A stretch of DNA of 64,000 nucleotides from contig CATQJL010000305.1 in NCBI GenBank assembly GCA_958299035.1, positions 36,221,733 through 36,285,732 of the forward strand. The letters run 5' to 3'. The notes beneath the pieces were generated by a model, which had not been told where the DNA came from, searched no databases, and worked only from the letters and a program-made list of their open reading frames with translations. Below, in pieces: positions 39,945-51,228 of the stretch (positions are counted from its first letter, which is position 1; each line of letters begins with the position of its first letter). The DNA comes from Cylicocyclus nassatus (lineage: Eukaryota > Nematoda > Chromadorea > Rhabditida > Strongylidae). The position numbers and the translations under genes are program-made.

Positions 39945-40016
39945 AGCAGCGTGGCGCAGTGGAAGCGTGCTGGGCCCATAACCCAGAGGTCGGTGGATCG
40001 AAACCACTCGCTGCTG
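39945..40016 (+). tRNA. tRNA-iMet(CAU) copy 41, G discriminator
   Basis: Only the discriminator differs. TTTT 9 nt downstream. Confidence 0.85.
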
Positions 40017-40255
40017 ATTCTTTCTTTTGCACTTGTGTAGTAAACGATCCATGGTGGTGCTTGAAGCCCTTATATAGAAATTAGAGGATTTGGAGTCTGA
40101 CCAGGGTTTTTTCTAGGAGCGGGTTTCGAACCTTGCTCCAAGGAGTCATAACGGCGAGAAATAGCACTGCGCCACGCGCATCCTTCTGTCATTTTCCAGA
40201 TGATGTTATGTTGTATGTATGTTTAGAACGTTCGCCTAGTATGTTCAATTCCGTC

Positions 40256-40327
40256 AGCAGCGTGGCGCAGTGGAAGCGTGCTGGGCCCATAACCCAGAGG
40301 TCGGTGGATCGAAACCACTCGCTGCTG
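40256..40327 (+). tRNA. tRNA-iMet(CAU) copy 42, G discriminator
   Basis: Only the discriminator differs. TTTT 9 nt downstream. Confidence 0.85.
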
Positions 40328-40566
40328 ATTCTTTCTTTTGCACTTGTGTAGTAAACGATCCATGGTGGTGCTTGAAGCCCTTATATAGAAATTAGAGGAT
40401 TTGGAGTCTGACCAGGGTTTTTTCTAGGAGCGGGTTTCGAGCCTTGGTCCAAAGAGTCATAACGGCGACAAATAGCACTGCGCCACGCGCATCCTTCTGT
40501 CATTTTCTAGATGATGTTATGTTGTGTGTATGTTTAGAACGTTCGCCTAGTATGTTTAATTCCGTC

Positions 40567-40638
40567 AGCAGCGTGGCGCAGTGGAAGCGTGCTGGGCCCA
40601 TAACCCAGAGGTCGGTGGATCGAAACCACTCGCTGCTA
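40567..40638 (+). tRNA. tRNA-iMet(CAU) copy 43
   Basis: Consensus. TTTT 5 nt downstream. Confidence 0.95.
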
Positions 40639-40873
40639 ATTCTTTTGCACTTGTGTAGTAAACGATCCATGACTGTTGCTTGAAGCCCTTATATAGAAAT
40701 TAAAGGTTTGGAGTCTGACCAGGGTTTTTTCTAAGAGCGGGATTCGAGCCTTGGTCCAAAGAGTCATAACGGCGACAAATAGCACTGCGCCACGCGCATC
40801 CTTCTGTCATTTTCCAGATGATGTTATGTTGTATGTATGTTTAGAACGTTCGCCTAGTATGTTCAATTCCGTC

Positions 40874-40945
40874 AGCAGCGTGGCGCAGTGGAAGCGTGCT
40901 GGGCCCATAACCCAGAGGTCGGTGGATCGAAACCACTCGCTGCTA
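40874..40945 (+). tRNA. tRNA-iMet(CAU) copy 44
   Basis: Consensus. TTTT 5 nt downstream. Confidence 0.95.
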
Positions 40946-41180
40946 ATTCTTTTGCACTTGTGTAGTAAACGATCCATGACTGTTGCTTGAAGCCCTTATA
41001 TAGAAATTAAAGGTTTGGAGTCTGACCAGGGTTTTTTCTAAGAGCGGGATTCGAGCCTTGGTCCAAAGAGTCATAACGGCGACAAATAGCACTGCGCCAC
41101 GCGCATCCTTCTGTCATTTTGTAGATGATGTTATGTTGTATGTATGATTAGAACTTTCGCCTAGTATGTTTAATTCCGTC

Positions 41181-41252
41181 AGCAGCGTGGCGCAGTGGAA
41201 GCGTGCTGGGCCCATAACCCAGAGGTCGGTGGATCGAAACCACTCGCTGCTA
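41181..41252 (+). tRNA. tRNA-iMet(CAU) copy 45
   Basis: Consensus. TTTT 9 nt downstream. Confidence 0.95.
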
Positions 41253-41491
41253 ATTCTTTCTTTTGCACTTGTGTAGTAAACGATCCATGATGGCGCTTGA
41301 AGCCCTTATATAGAAATTAGAGGATTTGGAGTCTGACCAGGGTTTTTTCTAGGAGCGGGTTTCGAACCTTGGTCCAAGGAGTCATAACGGCGAGAAACAG
41401 CACTGCGCCACGCGCATCCTTCTGTCATTTTCCAGATGATGTTATGTTGTATGTATGTTTAGAACGTTCGCCTAGTATGTTCAATTCCGTC

Positions 41492-41563
41492 AGCAGCGTG
41501 GCGCAGTGGAAGCGTGCTGGGCCCATAACCCAGAGGTCGGTGGATCGAAACCACTCGCTGCTG
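41492..41563 (+). tRNA. tRNA-iMet(CAU) copy 46, G discriminator
   Basis: Only the discriminator differs. TTTT 9 nt downstream. Confidence 0.85.
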
Positions 41564-41802
41564 ATTCTTTCTTTTGCACTTGTGTAGTAAACGATCCATG
41601 GTGGTGCTTGAAGCCCTTATATAGAAATTAGAGGATTTGGAGTCTGACCAGGGTTTTTTCTAAGAGCGGGATTCGAGCCTTGGTCCAAAGAGTCATAACG
41701 GCGACAAATAGCACTGCGCCACGCGCATCCTTCTGTCATTTTCCAGATGATGTTATGTTGTATGTATGTTTAGAACGTTCGCCTAGTATGTTCAATTCCG
41801 TC

Positions 41803-41874
41803 AGCAGCGTGGCGCAGTGGAAGCGTGCTGGGCCCATAACCCAGAGGTCGGTGGATCGAAACCACTCGCTGCTG
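41803..41874 (+). tRNA. tRNA-iMet(CAU) copy 47, G discriminator, no near stop
   Basis: G discriminator. The trailer is ATTCTTTCTTTCGC, so a T-to-C change has removed the TTTT stop. Confidence 0.8.
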
Positions 41875-42113
41875 ATTCTTTCTTTCGCACTTGTGTAGTA
41901 AACGATCCATGGTGGTGCTTGAAGCCCTTATATAGAAATTAGAGGATTTGGAGTCTGACCAGGGTTTTTTCTAGGAGCGGGTTTCGAACCTTGCTCCAAG
42001 GAGTCATAACGGCGAGAAATAGCACTGCGCCACGCGCATCCTTCTGTCATTTTCCAGATGATGTTATGTTGTATGTATGTTTAGAACGTTCGCCTAGTAT
42101 GTTCAATTCCGTC

Positions 42114-42185
42114 AGCAGCGTGGCGCAGTGGAAGCGTGCTGGGCCCATAACCCAGAGGTCGGTGGATCGAAACCACTCGCTGCTG
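42114..42185 (+). tRNA. tRNA-iMet(CAU) copy 48, G discriminator
   Basis: Only the discriminator differs. TTTT 9 nt downstream. Confidence 0.85.
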
Positions 42186-42393
42186 ATTCTTTCTTTTGCA
42201 CTTGTGTAGTAAACGATCCATGACTGGTGCTTGAAGTTCTTATATAGAAATTAGAGGATTTGAAGTCTGACCAGGGTTTTTTCTAAGAGCGGGATTCGAG
42301 CCTTGGTCCAAAGAGTCATAACGGCGACAAATAGCACTGCATGTTATGTTGTATGTATGTTTAGAACGTTCGCCTAGTATGTTTAATTCCGTC

Positions 42394-42465
42394 AGCAGCG
42401 TGGCGCAGTGGAAGCGTGCTGGGCCCATAACCCAGAGGTCGGTGGATCGAAACCACTCGCTGCTA
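42394..42465 (+). tRNA. tRNA-iMet(CAU) copy 49
   Basis: Consensus. TTTT 5 nt downstream. Confidence 0.95.
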
Positions 42466-42700
42466 ATTCTTTTGCACTTGTGTAGTAAACGATCCATGAC
42501 TGTTGCTTGAAGCCCTTATATAGAAATTAAAGGTTTGGAGTCTGACCAGGGTTTTTTCTAAGAGCGGGATTCGAGCCTTGGTCCAAAGAGTCATAACGGC
42601 GACAAATAGCACTGCGCCACGCGCATCCTTCTGTCATTTTCCAGATGATGTTATGTTGTATGTATGTTTAGAACGTTCGCCTAGTATGTTCAATTCCGTC

Positions 42701-42772
42701 AGCAGCGTGGCGCAGTGGAAGCGTGCTGGGCCCATAACCCAGAGGTCGGTGGATCGAAACCACTCGCTGCTG
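42701..42772 (+). tRNA. tRNA-iMet(CAU) copy 50, G discriminator
   Basis: Only the discriminator differs. TTTT 9 nt downstream. Confidence 0.85.
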
Positions 42773-43011
42773 ATTCTTTCTTTTGCACTTGTGTAGTAAA
42801 CGATCCATGGTGGTGCTTGAAGCCCTTATATAGAAATTAGAGGATTTGGAGTCTGACCAGGGTTTTTTCTAAGAGCGGGATTCGAGCCTTGGTCCAAAGA
42901 GTCATAACGGCGACAAATAGCACTGCGCCACGCGCATCCTTCTGTCATTTTCCAGATGATGTTATGTTGTATGTATGTTTAGAACGTTCGCCTAGTATGT
43001 TCAATTCCGTC

Positions 43012-43083
43012 AGCAGCGTGGCGCAGTGGAAGCGTGCTGGGCCCATAACCCAGAGGTCGGTGGATCGAAACCACTCGCTGCTG
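43012..43083 (+). tRNA. tRNA-iMet(CAU) copy 51, G discriminator
   Basis: Only the discriminator differs. TTTT 9 nt downstream. Confidence 0.85.
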
Positions 43084-43322
43084 ATTCTTTCTTTTGCACT
43101 TGTGTAGTAAACGATCCATGGTGGTGCTTGAAGCCCTTATATAGAAATTAGAGGATTTGGAGTCTGACCAGGGTTTTTTCTAGGAGCGGGTTTCGAACCT
43201 TGCTCCAAGGAGTCATAACGGCGAGAAATAGCACTGCGCCACGCGCATCCTTCTGTCATTTTCCAGATGATGTTATGTTGTATGTATGTTTAGAACGTTC
43301 GCCTAGTATGTTCAATTCCGTC

Positions 43323-43394
43323 AGCAGCGTGGCGCAGTGGAAGCGTGCTGGGCCCATAACCCAGAGGTCGGTGGATCGAAACCACTCGCTGCTG
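43323..43394 (+). tRNA. tRNA-iMet(CAU) copy 52, G discriminator
   Basis: Only the discriminator differs. TTTT 9 nt downstream. Confidence 0.85.
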
Positions 43395-43602
43395 ATTCTT
43401 TCTTTTGCACTTGTGTAGTAAACGATCCATGACTGGTGCTTGAAGTTCTTATATAGAAATTAGAGGATTTGAAGTCTGACCAGGGTTTTTTCTAAGAGCG
43501 GGATTCGAGCCTTGGTCCAAAGAGTCATAACGGCGACAAATAGCACTGCATGTTATGTTGTATGTATGTTTAGAACGTTCGCCTAGTATGTTTAATTCCG
43601 TC

Positions 43603-43674
43603 AGCAGCGTGGCGCAGTGGAAGCGTGCTGGGCCCATAACCCAGAGGTCGGTGGATCGAAACCACTCGCTGCTA
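43603..43674 (+). tRNA. tRNA-iMet(CAU) copy 53
   Basis: Consensus. TTTT 5 nt downstream. Confidence 0.95.
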
Positions 43675-43909
43675 ATTCTTTTGCACTTGTGTAGTAAACG
43701 ATCCATGACTGTTGCTTGAAGCCCTTATATAGAAATTAAAGGTTTGGAGTCTGACCAGGGTTTTTTCTAAGAGCGGGATTCGAGCCTTGGTCCAAAGAGT
43801 CATAACGGCGACAAATAGCACTGCGCCACGCGCATCCTTCTGTCATTTTCCAGATGATGTTATGTTGTATGTATGTTTAGAACGTTCGCCTAGTATGTTC
43901 AATTCCGTC

Positions 43910-43981
43910 AGCAGCGTGGCGCAGTGGAAGCGTGCTGGGCCCATAACCCAGAGGTCGGTGGATCGAAACCACTCGCTGCTG
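43910..43981 (+). tRNA. tRNA-iMet(CAU) copy 54, G discriminator
   Basis: Only the discriminator differs. TTTT 9 nt downstream. Confidence 0.85.
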
Positions 43982-44220
43982 ATTCTTTCTTTTGCACTTG
44001 TGTAGTAAACGATCCATGGTGGTGCTTGAAGCCCTTATATAGAAATTAGAGGATTTGGAGTCTGACCAGGGTTTTTTCTAGGAGCGGGTTTCGAACCTTG
44101 CTCCAAGGAGTCATAACGGCGAGAAATAGCACTGCGCCACGCGCATCCTTCTGTCATTTTCCAGATGATGTTATGTTGTATGTATGTTTAGAACGTTCGC
44201 CTAGTATGTTCAATTCCGTC

Positions 44221-44292
44221 AGCAGCGTGGCGCAGTGGAAGCGTGCTGGGCCCATAACCCAGAGGTCGGTGGATCGAAACCACTCGCTGCTG
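44221..44292 (+). tRNA. tRNA-iMet(CAU) copy 55, G discriminator
   Basis: Only the discriminator differs. TTTT 9 nt downstream. Confidence 0.85.
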
Positions 44293-44531
44293 ATTCTTTC
44301 TTTTGCACTTGTGTAGTAAACGATCCATGGTGGTGCTTGAAGCCCTTATATAGAAATTAGAGGATTTGGAGTCTGACCAGGGTTTTTTCTAGGAGCGGGT
44401 TTCGAGCCTTGGTCCAAAGAGTCATAACGGCGACAAATAGCACTGCGCCACGCGCATCCTTCTGTCATTTTCTAGATGATGTTATGTTGTGTGTATGTTT
44501 AGAACGTTCGCCTAGTATGTTTAATTCCGTC

Positions 44532-44603
44532 AGCAGCGTGGCGCAGTGGAAGCGTGCTGGGCCCATAACCCAGAGGTCGGTGGATCGAAACCACTCGCTG
44601 CTA
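44532..44603 (+). tRNA. tRNA-iMet(CAU) copy 56
   Basis: Consensus. TTTT 5 nt downstream. Confidence 0.95.
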
Positions 44604-44807
44604 ATTCTTTTGCACTTGTGTAGTAAACGATCCATGACTGGTGCTTGAAGTTCTTATATAGAAATTAGAGGATTTGAAGTCTGACCAGGGTTTTTTCTAA
44701 GAGCGGGATTCGAGCCTTGGTCCAAAGAGTCATAACGGCGACAAATAGCACTGCATGTTATGTTGTATGTATGTTTAGAACGTTCGCCTAGTATGTTTAA
44801 TTCCGTC

Positions 44808-44879
44808 AGCAGCGTGGCGCAGTGGAAGCGTGCTGGGCCCATAACCCAGAGGTCGGTGGATCGAAACCACTCGCTGCTA
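44808..44879 (+). tRNA. tRNA-iMet(CAU) copy 57
   Basis: Consensus. TTTT 5 nt downstream. Confidence 0.95.
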
Positions 44880-45114
44880 ATTCTTTTGCACTTGTGTAGT
44901 AAACGATCCATGACTGTTGCTTGAAGCCCTTATATAGAAATTAAAGGTTTGGAGTCTGACCAGGGTTTTTTCTAAGAGCGGGATTCGAGCCTTGGTCCAA
45001 AGAGTCATAACGGCGACAAATAGCACTGCGCCACGCGCATCCTTCTGTCATTTTGTAGATGATGTTATGTTGTATGTATGATTAGAACTTTCGCCTAGTA
45101 TGTTTAATTCCGTC

Positions 45115-45186
45115 AGCAGCGTGGCGCAGTGGAAGCGTGCTGGGCCCATAACCCAGAGGTCGGTGGATCGAAACCACTCGCTGCTA
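45115..45186 (+). tRNA. tRNA-iMet(CAU) copy 58
   Basis: Consensus. TTTT 9 nt downstream. Confidence 0.95.
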
Positions 45187-45425
45187 ATTCTTTCTTTTGC
45201 ACTTGTGTAGTAAACGATCCATGGTGGTGCTTGAAGCCCTTATATAGAAATTAGAGGATTTGGAGTCTGACCAGGGTTTTTTCTAAGAGCGGGATTCGAG
45301 CCTTGGTCCAAAGAGTCATAACGGCGACAAATAGCACTGCGCCACGCGCATCCTTCTGTCATTTTCCAGATGATGTTATGTTGTATGTATGTTTAGAACG
45401 TTCGCCTAGTATGTTCAATTCCGTC

Positions 45426-45497
45426 AGCAGCGTGGCGCAGTGGAAGCGTGCTGGGCCCATAACCCAGAGGTCGGTGGATCGAAACCACTCGCTGCTG
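45426..45497 (+). tRNA. tRNA-iMet(CAU) copy 59, G discriminator, no near stop
   Basis: G discriminator and the same TTTT-destroying T-to-C trailer change as copy 47. Confidence 0.8.
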
Positions 45498-45736
45498 ATT
45501 CTTTCTTTCGCACTTGTGTAGTAAACGATCCATGGTGGTGCTTGAAGCCCTTATATAGAAATTAGAGGATTTGGAGTCTGACCAGGGTTTTTTCTAGGAG
45601 CGGGTTTCGAACCTTGCTCCAAGGAGTCATAACGGCGAGAAATAGCACTGCGCCACGCGCATCCTTCTGTCATTTTCCAGATGATGTTATGTTGTATGTA
45701 TGTTTAGAACGTTCGCCTAGTATGTTCAATTCCGTC

Positions 45737-45808
45737 AGCAGCGTGGCGCAGTGGAAGCGTGCTGGGCCCATAACCCAGAGGTCGGTGGATCGAAACCACT
45801 CGCTGCTG
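45737..45808 (+). tRNA. tRNA-iMet(CAU) copy 60, G discriminator
   Basis: Only the discriminator differs. TTTT 9 nt downstream. Confidence 0.85.
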
Positions 45809-46016
45809 ATTCTTTCTTTTGCACTTGTGTAGTAAACGATCCATGACTGGTGCTTGAAGTTCTTATATAGAAATTAGAGGATTTGAAGTCTGACCAGGGT
45901 TTTTTCTAAGAGCGGGATTCGAGCCTTGGTCCAAAGAGTCATAACGGCGACAAATAGCACTGCATGTTATGTTGTATGTATGTTTAGAACGTTCGCCTAG
46001 TATGTTTAATTCCGTC

Positions 46017-46088
46017 AGCAGCGTGGCGCAGTGGAAGCGTGCTGGGCCCATAACCCAGAGGTCGGTGGATCGAAACCACTCGCTGCTA
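46017..46088 (+). tRNA. tRNA-iMet(CAU) copy 61
   Basis: Consensus. TTTT 5 nt downstream. Confidence 0.95.
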
Positions 46089-46323
46089 ATTCTTTTGCAC
46101 TTGTGTAGTAAACGATCCATGACTGTTGCTTGAAGCCCTTATATAGAAATTAAAGGTTTGGAGTCTGACCAGGGTTTTTTCTAAGAGCGGGATTCGAGCC
46201 TTGGTCCAAAGAGTCATAACGGCGACAAATAGCACTGCGCCACGCGCATCCTTCTGTCATTTTCCAGATGATGTTATGTTGTATGTATGTTTAGAACGTT
46301 CGCCTAGTATGTTCAATTCCGTC

Positions 46324-46395
46324 AGCAGCGTGGCGCAGTGGAAGCGTGCTGGGCCCATAACCCAGAGGTCGGTGGATCGAAACCACTCGCTGCTG
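46324..46395 (+). tRNA. tRNA-iMet(CAU) copy 62, G discriminator
   Basis: Only the discriminator differs. TTTT 9 nt downstream. Confidence 0.85.
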
Positions 46396-46634
46396 ATTCT
46401 TTCTTTTGCACTTGTGTAGTAAACGATCCATGGTGGTGCTTGAAGCCCTTATATAGAAATTAGAGGATTTGGAGTCTGACCAGGGTTTTTTCTAAGAGCG
46501 GGATTCGAGCCTTGGTCCAAAGAGTCATAACGGCGACAAATAGCACTGCGCCACGCGCATCCTTCTGTCATTTTCCAGATGATGTTATGTTGTATGTATG
46601 TTTAGAACGTTCGCCTAGTATGTTCAATTCCGTC

Positions 46635-46706
46635 AGCAGCGTGGCGCAGTGGAAGCGTGCTGGGCCCATAACCCAGAGGTCGGTGGATCGAAACCACTCG
46701 CTGCTG
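46635..46706 (+). tRNA. tRNA-iMet(CAU) copy 63, G discriminator
   Basis: Only the discriminator differs. TTTT 9 nt downstream. Confidence 0.85.
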
Positions 46707-46945
46707 ATTCTTTCTTTTGCACTTGTGTAGTAAACGATCCATGGTGGTGCTTGAAGCCCTTATATAGAAATTAGAGGATTTGGAGTCTGACCAGGGTTTT
46801 TTCTAGGAGCGGGTTTCGAACCTTGCTCCAAGGAGTCATAACGGCGAGAAATAGCACTGCGCCACGCGCATCCTTCTGTCATTTTCCAGATGATGTTATG
46901 TTGTATGTATGTTTAGAACGTTCGCCTAGTATGTTCAATTCCGTC

Positions 46946-47017
46946 AGCAGCGTGGCGCAGTGGAAGCGTGCTGGGCCCATAACCCAGAGGTCGGTGGATC
47001 GAAACCACTCGCTGCTG
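46946..47017 (+). tRNA. tRNA-iMet(CAU) copy 64, G discriminator
   Basis: Only the discriminator differs. TTTT 9 nt downstream. Confidence 0.85.
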
Positions 47018-47225
47018 ATTCTTTCTTTTGCACTTGTGTAGTAAACGATCCATGACTGGTGCTTGAAGTTCTTATATAGAAATTAGAGGATTTGAAGTCT
47101 GACCAGGGTTTTTTCTAAGAGCGGGATTCGAGCCTTGGTCCAAAGAGTCATAACGGCGACAAATAGCACTGCATGTTATGTTGTATGTATGTTTAGAACG
47201 TTCGCCTAGTATGTTTAATTCCGTC

Positions 47226-47297
47226 AGCAGCGTGGCGCAGTGGAAGCGTGCTGGGCCCATAACCCAGAGGTCGGTGGATCGAAACCACTCGCTGCTA
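47226..47297 (+). tRNA. tRNA-iMet(CAU) copy 65
   Basis: Consensus. TTTT 5 nt downstream. Confidence 0.95.
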
Positions 47298-47532
47298 ATT
47301 CTTTTGCACTTGTGTAGTAAACGATCCATGACTGTTGCTTGAAGCCCTTATATAGAAATTAAAGGTTTGGAGTCTGACCAGGGTTTTTTCTAAGAGCGGG
47401 ATTCGAGCCTTGGTCCAAAGAGTCATAACGGCGACAAATAGCACTGCGCCACGCGCATCCTTCTGTCATTTTCCAGATGATGTTATGTTGTATGTATGTT
47501 TAGAACGTTCGCCTAGTATGTTCAATTCCGTC

Positions 47533-47604
47533 AGCAGCGTGGCGCAGTGGAAGCGTGCTGGGCCCATAACCCAGAGGTCGGTGGATCGAAACCACTCGCT
47601 GCTG
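47533..47604 (+). tRNA. tRNA-iMet(CAU) copy 66, G discriminator
   Basis: Only the discriminator differs. TTTT 9 nt downstream. Confidence 0.85.
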
Positions 47605-47843
47605 ATTCTTTCTTTTGCACTTGTGTAGTAAACGATCCATGGTGGTGCTTGAAGCCCTTATATAGAAATTAGAGGATTTGGAGTCTGACCAGGGTTTTTT
47701 CTAGGAGCGGGTTTCGAACCTTGCTCCAAGGAGTCATAACGGCGAGAAATAGCACTGCGCCACGCGCATCCTTCTGTCATTTTCCAGATGATGTTATGTT
47801 GTATGTATGTTTAGAACGTTCGCCTAGTATGTTCAATTCCGTC

Positions 47844-47915
47844 AGCAGCGTGGCGCAGTGGAAGCGTGCTGGGCCCATAACCCAGAGGTCGGTGGATCGA
47901 AACCACTCGCTGCTG
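47844..47915 (+). tRNA. tRNA-iMet(CAU) copy 67, G discriminator
   Basis: Only the discriminator differs. TTTT 9 nt downstream. Confidence 0.85.
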
Positions 47916-48154
47916 ATTCTTTCTTTTGCACTTGTGTAGTAAACGATCCATGGTGGTGCTTGAAGCCCTTATATAGAAATTAGAGGATTTGGAGTCTGAC
48001 CAGGGTTTTTTCTAGGAGCGGGTTTCGAGCCTTGGTCCAAAGAGTCATAACGGCGACAAATAGCACTGCGCCACGCGCATCCTTCTGTCATTTTCTAGAT
48101 GATGTTATGTTGTGTGTATGTTTAGAACGTTCGCCTAGTATGTTTAATTCCGTC

Positions 48155-48226
48155 AGCAGCGTGGCGCAGTGGAAGCGTGCTGGGCCCATAACCCAGAGGT
48201 CGGTGGATCGAAACCACTCGCTGCTA
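48155..48226 (+). tRNA. tRNA-iMet(CAU) copy 68
   Basis: Consensus. TTTT 5 nt downstream. Confidence 0.95.
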
Positions 48227-48430
48227 ATTCTTTTGCACTTGTGTAGTAAACGATCCATGACTGGTGCTTGAAGTTCTTATATAGAAATTAGAGGATTTGA
48301 AGTCTGACCAGGGTTTTTTCTAAGAGCGGGATTCGAGCCTTGGTCCAAAGAGTCATAACGGCGACAAATAGCACTGCATGTTATGTTGTATGTATGTTTA
48401 GAACGTTCGCCTAGTATGTTTAATTCCGTC

Positions 48431-48502
48431 AGCAGCGTGGCGCAGTGGAAGCGTGCTGGGCCCATAACCCAGAGGTCGGTGGATCGAAACCACTCGCTGC
48501 TA
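48431..48502 (+). tRNA. tRNA-iMet(CAU) copy 69
   Basis: Consensus. TTTT 5 nt downstream. Confidence 0.95.
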
Positions 48503-48737
48503 ATTCTTTTGCACTTGTGTAGTAAACGATCCATGACTGTTGCTTGAAGCCCTTATATAGAAATTAAAGGTTTGGAGTCTGACCAGGGTTTTTTCTAAGA
48601 GCGGGATTCGAGCCTTGGTCCAAAGAGTCATAACGGCGACAAATAGCACTGCGCCACGCGCATCCTTCTGTCATTTTGTAGATGATGTTATGTTGTATGT
48701 ATGATTAGAACTTTCGCCTAGTATGTTTAATTCCGTC

Positions 48738-48809
48738 AGCAGCGTGGCGCAGTGGAAGCGTGCTGGGCCCATAACCCAGAGGTCGGTGGATCGAAACCAC
48801 TCGCTGCTA
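48738..48809 (+). tRNA. tRNA-iMet(CAU) copy 70
   Basis: Consensus. TTTT 9 nt downstream. Confidence 0.95.
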
Positions 48810-49048
48810 ATTCTTTCTTTTGCACTTGTGTAGTAAACGATCCATGATGGCGCTTGAAGCCCTTATATAGAAATTAGAGGATTTGGAGTCTGACCAGGGT
48901 TTTTTCTAGGAGCGGGTTTCGAACCTTGGTCCAAGGAGTCATAACGGCGAGAAACAGCACTGCGCCACGCGCATCCTTCTGTCATTTTCCAGATGATGTT
49001 ATGTTGTATGTATGTTTAGAACGTTCGCCTAGTATGTTCAATTCCGTC

Positions 49049-49120
49049 AGCAGCGTGGCGCAGTGGAAGCGTGCTGGGCCCATAACCCAGAGGTCGGTGG
49101 ATCGAAACCACTCGCTGCTG
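49049..49120 (+). tRNA. tRNA-iMet(CAU) copy 71, G discriminator
   Basis: Only the discriminator differs; this is the last G copy of the array in this window. TTTT 9 nt downstream. Confidence 0.85.
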
Positions 49121-49359
49121 ATTCTTTCTTTTGCACTTGTGTAGTAAACGATCCATGGTGGTGCTTGAAGCCCTTATATAGAAATTAGAGGATTTGGAGT
49201 CTGACCAGGGTTTTTTCTAGGAGCGGGTTTCGAGCCTTGGTCCAAAGAGTCATAACGGCGACAAATAGCACTGCGCCACGCGCATCCTTCTGTCATTTTC
49301 TAGATGATGTTATGTTGTGTGTATGTTTAGAACGTTCGCCTAGTATGTTTAATTCCGTC

Positions 49360-49431
49360 AGCAGCGTGGCGCAGTGGAAGCGTGCTGGGCCCATAACCCA
49401 GAGGTCGGTGGATCGAAACCACTCGCTGCTA
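49360..49431 (+). tRNA. tRNA-iMet(CAU) copy 72
   Basis: Consensus. TTTT 5 nt downstream; a 119-bp element follows at 49528. Confidence 0.95.
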
Positions 49432-49764
49432 ATTCTTTTGCACTTGTGTAGTAAACGATCCATGACTGGTGCTTGAAGCCCTTATATAGAAATTAGAGGA
49501 TTTGGAGTCTGACCAGGGTTTTTTCTAGGCTCCTCAGGAGTCACGCCGCATGCTGCAATAACGCCGCGAAGCGACGGTTTGCCCGCTGGAAAACTCTTCG
49601 CTCTTCGCAAAATCGCCGCGCACGTTGTGACTCCTGACCCGTAGCCGTTTTTTCTAAGAGCGGGATTCGAGCCTTGGTCCAAAGAGTCATAACGGCGACA
49701 AGTAGCACTGCATGTTATGTTGTATGTATGTTTAGAACGTTCGCCTAGTATGTTTAATTCCGTC

Positions 49765-49836
49765 AGCAGCGTGGCGCAGTGGAAGCGTGAGGGGCCCATA
49801 ACCCAGAGGTCGGTGGATCGAAACCACTCGCTGCTA
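49765..49836 (+). tRNA. tRNA-iMet(CAU) copy 73, anticodon-stem variant
   Basis: C26A and T27G break the two outer pairs of the anticodon stem. TTTT 9 nt downstream. Likely unstable. Confidence 0.7.
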
Positions 49837-50075
49837 ATTCTTTCTTTTGCACTTGTGTAGTAAACGATCCATGATGGTGCTTGAAGCCCTTATATAGAAA
49901 TTAGAGGATTTGGAGTCTGACCAGGGTTTTTTCTAGGAGCGGGTTTCGAGCCTTGGTCCAAAGAGTCATAACGGCGACAAATAGCACTGCGCCACGCGCA
50001 TCCTTCTGTCATTTTCTAGATGATGTTATGTTGTGTGTATGTTTAGAACGTTCGCCTAGTATGTTTAATTCCGTC

Positions 50076-50147
50076 AGCAGCGTGGCGCAGTGGAAGCGTG
50101 CTGGGCCCATAACCCAGAGGTCGGTGGATCGAAACCACTCGCTGCTA
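50076..50147 (+). tRNA. tRNA-iMet(CAU) copy 74
   Basis: Consensus. TTTT 5 nt downstream. Confidence 0.95.
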
Positions 50148-50480
50148 ATTCTTTTGCACTTGTGTAGTAAACGATCCATGACTGGTGCTTGAAGCCCTTA
50201 TATAGAAATTAGAGGATTTGGAGTCTGACCAGGGTTTTTTCTAGGCTCCTCAGGAGTCACGCCGCATGCTGCAATAACGCCGCGAAGCGACGGTTTGCCC
50301 ATTGAAAAACTCTTCGCTCTTCGCAAAATCGCCGCGAGCGTTGTGACTCCTGACCCGTAGCCGTTTTTTCTAAGAGCGGGATTCGAGCCTTGGTCTAATG
50401 AGTCATAACGGCGACAAATAGCACTGCATGTTATGTTGTATGTATGTTTAGAACGTTCGCCTAGTATGTTTAATTCCGTC

Positions 50481-50552
50481 AGCAGCGTGGCGCAGTGGAA
50501 GCGTGCTGGGCCCATAACCCAGAGGTCGGTGGATCGAAACCACTCGCTGCTA
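50481..50552 (+). tRNA. tRNA-iMet(CAU) copy 75
   Basis: Consensus. TTTT 5 nt downstream. Confidence 0.95.
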
Positions 50553-50917
50553 ATTCTTTTGCACTTGTGTAGTAAACGATCCATGACTGGTGCTTGAAGC
50601 CCTTATATAGAAATTAGAGGATTTGGAGTCTGACCAGGGTTTTTTCTAGGCTCCTCAGGAGTCACGCCGCATGCTGCAATAACGCCGCGAAGCGACGGTT
50701 TGCCCGCTGGAAAACTCTTCGCTCTTCGCAAAATCGCCGCGCACGTTGTGACTCCTGACCCGTAGCCGTTTTTTCTAAGAGCGGGATTCGAGCCTTGGTC
50801 CAAAGAGTCATAACGGCGACAAATAGCACTGCGCCACGCGCATCCTTCTGTCATTTTCTAGATGATGTTATGTTGTGTGTATGTTTAGAACGTTCGCCTA
50901 GTATGTTTAATTCCGTC

Positions 50918-50989
50918 AGCAGCGTGGCGCAGTGGAAGCGTGAGGGGCCCATAACCCAGAGGTCGGTGGATCGAAACCACTCGCTGCTA
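50918..50989 (+). tRNA. tRNA-iMet(CAU) copy 76, anticodon-stem variant
   Basis: C26A and T27G as in copy 73. TTTT 9 nt downstream. Confidence 0.7.
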
Positions 50990-51228
50990 ATTCTTTCTTT
51001 TGCACTTGTGTAGTAAACGATCCATGATGGTGCTTGAAGCCTTTATATAGAAATTAGAGGATTTGGAGTCTGACCAGGGTTTTTTCTAGGAGCGGGTTTC
51101 GAGCCTTGGTCCAAAGAGTCATAACGGCGACAAATAGCACTGCGCCACGCGCATCCTTCTGTCATTTTCTAGATGATGTTATGTTGTGTGTATGTTTAGA
51201 ACGTTCGCCTAGTATGTTTAATTCCGTC

